DNA from: an uncultured Oscillibacter sp.
GTDB lineage: Bacteria > Bacillota > Clostridia > Oscillospirales > Oscillospiraceae
Assembly: GCA_905236835.1 (NCBI GenBank)
Contig: CAJOQY010000156.1
Span: 1 to 6,316 of the forward strand
Direction: 5' to 3'
DNA: 6,316 bases
In this document: one piece after another, positions 5,112 through 6,316 of the stretch
Layout: each line of letters starts with the position of its first letter
How positions within the stretch are numbered: position 1 is the stretch's first letter
Made by a program: the position numbers and the translations under genes
Notes under the pieces: model-generated
The model's input: the letters and a program-made list of their open reading frames with translations, nothing else
Databases searched by the model: none
What the model was told of the DNA's origin: nothing

Positions 5112-5498
5112 ATGATCAGCTTAAATTACCGGGATTCCCGGCCTATCTATGAACAAATCCGCGAGGGACTGAAACGCCTGATTGTCACCGGGGCATTGCC
5201 GCCTGATGAACGTCTGCCTTCCGTCCGCACGCTTGCCACGCAGCTTTCCATCAATCCCAATACGATCCAGCGGGCTTATACGGAACTGGAACGGGAGGGA
5301 TATATTTATTCCATACCCGGCAAGGGGAGCTTCGCCTCCGGCAATGTCGACGCCGGAGGCAGGCGCCGGGAAGAGTTGATCGCGCAATTTCGGGATTTAA
5401 CCGCCGAACTGTTATTTTCAGGCGCGAAAGATACGCAATTGATTGATATAATTCGGGAAATCGCGAACCGGGAACAAACCCCGCCGCGAAGTTATTAA
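5112..5498 (+). CDS. GntR-family repressor, YtrA subfamily
   Basis: This 128-residue cytoplasmic DNA-binding protein has a GntR winged helix-turn-helix at residues about 8-75. Key stretches are RPIYEQIREGLKRLI, the LPSVR motif at 35-39, INPNTIQRAYTELEREGYI at 47-65 as recognition helix and following helix, and the wing GKGSF at 70-74. Only about 50 residues follow, forming a short helical dimerisation tail, which is the mark of the YtrA subfamily; other GntR proteins carry a large effector domain. YtrA-type proteins repress ABC transporter operons, often ones induced by cell-envelope antibiotics. An ABC ATPase gene follows after 74 bases, and a fitting inverted-repeat operator overlaps the operon promoter at 4726-4758. 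Autorepression is therefore likely. The signal that relieves it is unknown. Confidence 0.93.
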   Translation: MISLNYRDSRPIYEQIREGLKRLIVTGALPPDERLPSVRTLATQLSINPNTIQRAYTELEREGYIYSIPGKGSFASGNVDAGGRRREELIAQFRDLTAELLFSGAKDTQLIDIIREIANREQTPPRSY

Positions 5499-5501
5499 AA
5501 A

Positions 5502-5538
5502 ATATTAATTTCAAGATTAATATAATAAATATTAATCT
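5502..5538 (+). other. alternative AT-rich hairpins between GntR and ABC genes
   Basis: Three segments can pair in two exclusive ways. ATATTAAT (5502-5509) pairs with ATTAATAT (5516-5523) over 8 bp. The overlapping AGATTAATAT (5514-5523) pairs perfectly with ATATTAATCT (5529-5538) over 10 bp around a 5-base loop. All pairs but two are A-T, so stability is low. It may tune the GntR-to-ATPase ratio or mark a DNA-binding dyad. The rest of the gap holds only the ABC ribosome site AAGGAGG (5559-5565). Confidence 0.4.
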
Positions 5539-5572
5539 ATCATACGCATTCAAAATCCAAGGAGGATATAAT

Positions 5573-6316
5573 ATGATTGCGGTACAGGATGTTATCAAAA
5601 AATTCGACGGCTTTCCCGCGCTGGACGGTACGTCGCTGACGGTCCCCGCCGGGAGCGTATATGGGCTTGTCGGTCCGAACGGCGCGGGCAAGTCGACGCT
5701 GATCCGATGCTTGACCGGGATTTATAAGCAGGACGCGGGCGAAATCCGGATTGACAATGAAGCCGCATGGGAAAACGCGGCGTTAAAATCCCGCTGCGCC
5801 GTGATTCCCGATGACTGGTTTTATTTTAATCCCGCGTCCATACGCGATATGCGCAATTTTTATCAGAGCTTTTATCCCAATTTTTCGATAGAACGCTATG
5901 AAAAATTAAAAGAAGTCTTTCAGATCGACGAGAAAAAAGTTGTCCGGCGTTTAAGCAAGGGTATGCAAAAACAAGTGGCTTTCTGGCTGTCGCTGTCGTG
6001 TATGCCGGATTATTTAATCTTGGACGAACCTGTGGACGGTTTGGATCCCGTCATGCGCCGTCAAGTGTGGTCGCTGGTCATGGGCGAAGTGACGCAGCGC
6101 GGCGTGACTGTATTAGTCAGTTCGCATAATTTACGCGAATTGGAGGACGTATGCGATCACGTCGGCATTATGGACCGCGGCAAAGTATTATTAGAACGCG
6201 CGCTGGAATCTTTGCAGGACAATATGGTTAAATTGCAAGTCGTATTCCCGGACGGCGACGAGATACCCCCGGAAATCGAAAAAAATATTCCCGTATTGCA
6301 TACATCGAAAGTCGGA
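5573..6316 (+). CDS. ABC transporter ATP-binding protein (YtrB/BcrA-like), 3' end beyond the window
   Basis: The 248 codons present encode the nucleotide-binding subunit of an ABC transporter, which would work at the inner face of the membrane with a permease not seen here. Walker A is GPNGAGKST at residues 34-42, the signature is LSKGM at 127-131, Walker B is YLILDE at 147-152, the D-loop is GLDP at 156-159, and the switch histidine is His185 in SSHNL. The Q-loop position reads AVIPDDW (76-82) and lacks the usual glutamine. The start has an ideal ribosome site, AAGGAGG, 7 bases before the ATG. No stop codon appears before the window end, and the last 40 or so residues start a C-terminal extension typical of this group. 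Linkage to a YtrA-type repressor suggests a drug- or envelope-stress exporter, but the substrate is unknown. Confidence 0.93.
   Translation, partial: MIAVQDVIKKFDGFPALDGTSLTVPAGSVYGLVGPNGAGKSTLIRCLTGIYKQDAGEIRIDNEAAWENAALKSRCAVIPDDWFYFNPASIRDMRNFYQSFYPNFSIERYEKLKEVFQIDEKKVVRRLSKGMQKQVAFWLSLSCMPDYLILDEPVDGLDPVMRRQVWSLVMGEVTQRGVTVLVSSHNLRELEDVCDHVGIMDRGKVLLERALESLQDNMVKLQVVFPDGDEIPPEIEKNIPVLHTSKVG

Noticed and set aside
5251..5691. 146-codon - strand frame opposite the GntR and ABC genes
   Set aside because: It covers the antisense of two well-supported genes and the AT-rich gap between them, with no recognisable domain.

Overview
The window looks like chromosomal DNA of a Gram-positive Bacillota bacterium, probably of class Clostridia. 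The grounds are purine-rich Shine-Dalgarno sites, AT-rich gaps between moderately GC-rich genes, a YtrA-type GntR/ABC operon and U-tailed intrinsic terminators. The species cannot be named from the sequence. All recognisable genes lie on the + strand, in three apparent transcription units.

Unit 1 (1-1969) is the end of a sugar phosphotransferase operon. It holds an ascorbate-type (UlaA/SgaT family) EIIC permease, a GC-rich hairpin in the gap, the matching EIIB protein, and a strong intrinsic terminator. The matching EIIA and the promoter are not in the window and may lie upstream.

Unit 2 (about 2059-4611) follows a stretch of 34-bp-periodic T-tract repeats. A good sigma-A-like promoter sits so close to the first gene that its mRNA would be leaderless or nearly so. 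The genes are a HAD-superfamily phosphatase (subfamily IA), a DeoR-family repressor and a Cof-type (subfamily IIB) HAD phosphatase, closed by an intrinsic terminator. DeoR-family repressors usually sense phosphorylated sugars, so this unit may control, or detoxify products of, the neighbouring PTS. That link is inference.

Unit 3 (about 4633-6316, running off the window) has a pair of 18-bp direct repeats, a consensus promoter with an extended -10, and an inverted-repeat operator over the start point. Two unannotated microproteins (26 and 29 aa, each mostly one hydrophobic segment and each ending in Gly-Arg) come next. They are followed by a YtrA-type GntR repressor and the ATPase of an ABC transporter, cut by the window end. 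The layout resembles the Bacillus subtilis ytr operon, where a small peptide gene precedes the GntR gene, but here there are two such genes in tandem. This tandem microprotein pair is the best candidate for something undescribed in the window.

No tRNA, rRNA, CRISPR array, insertion sequence or integration site was seen.
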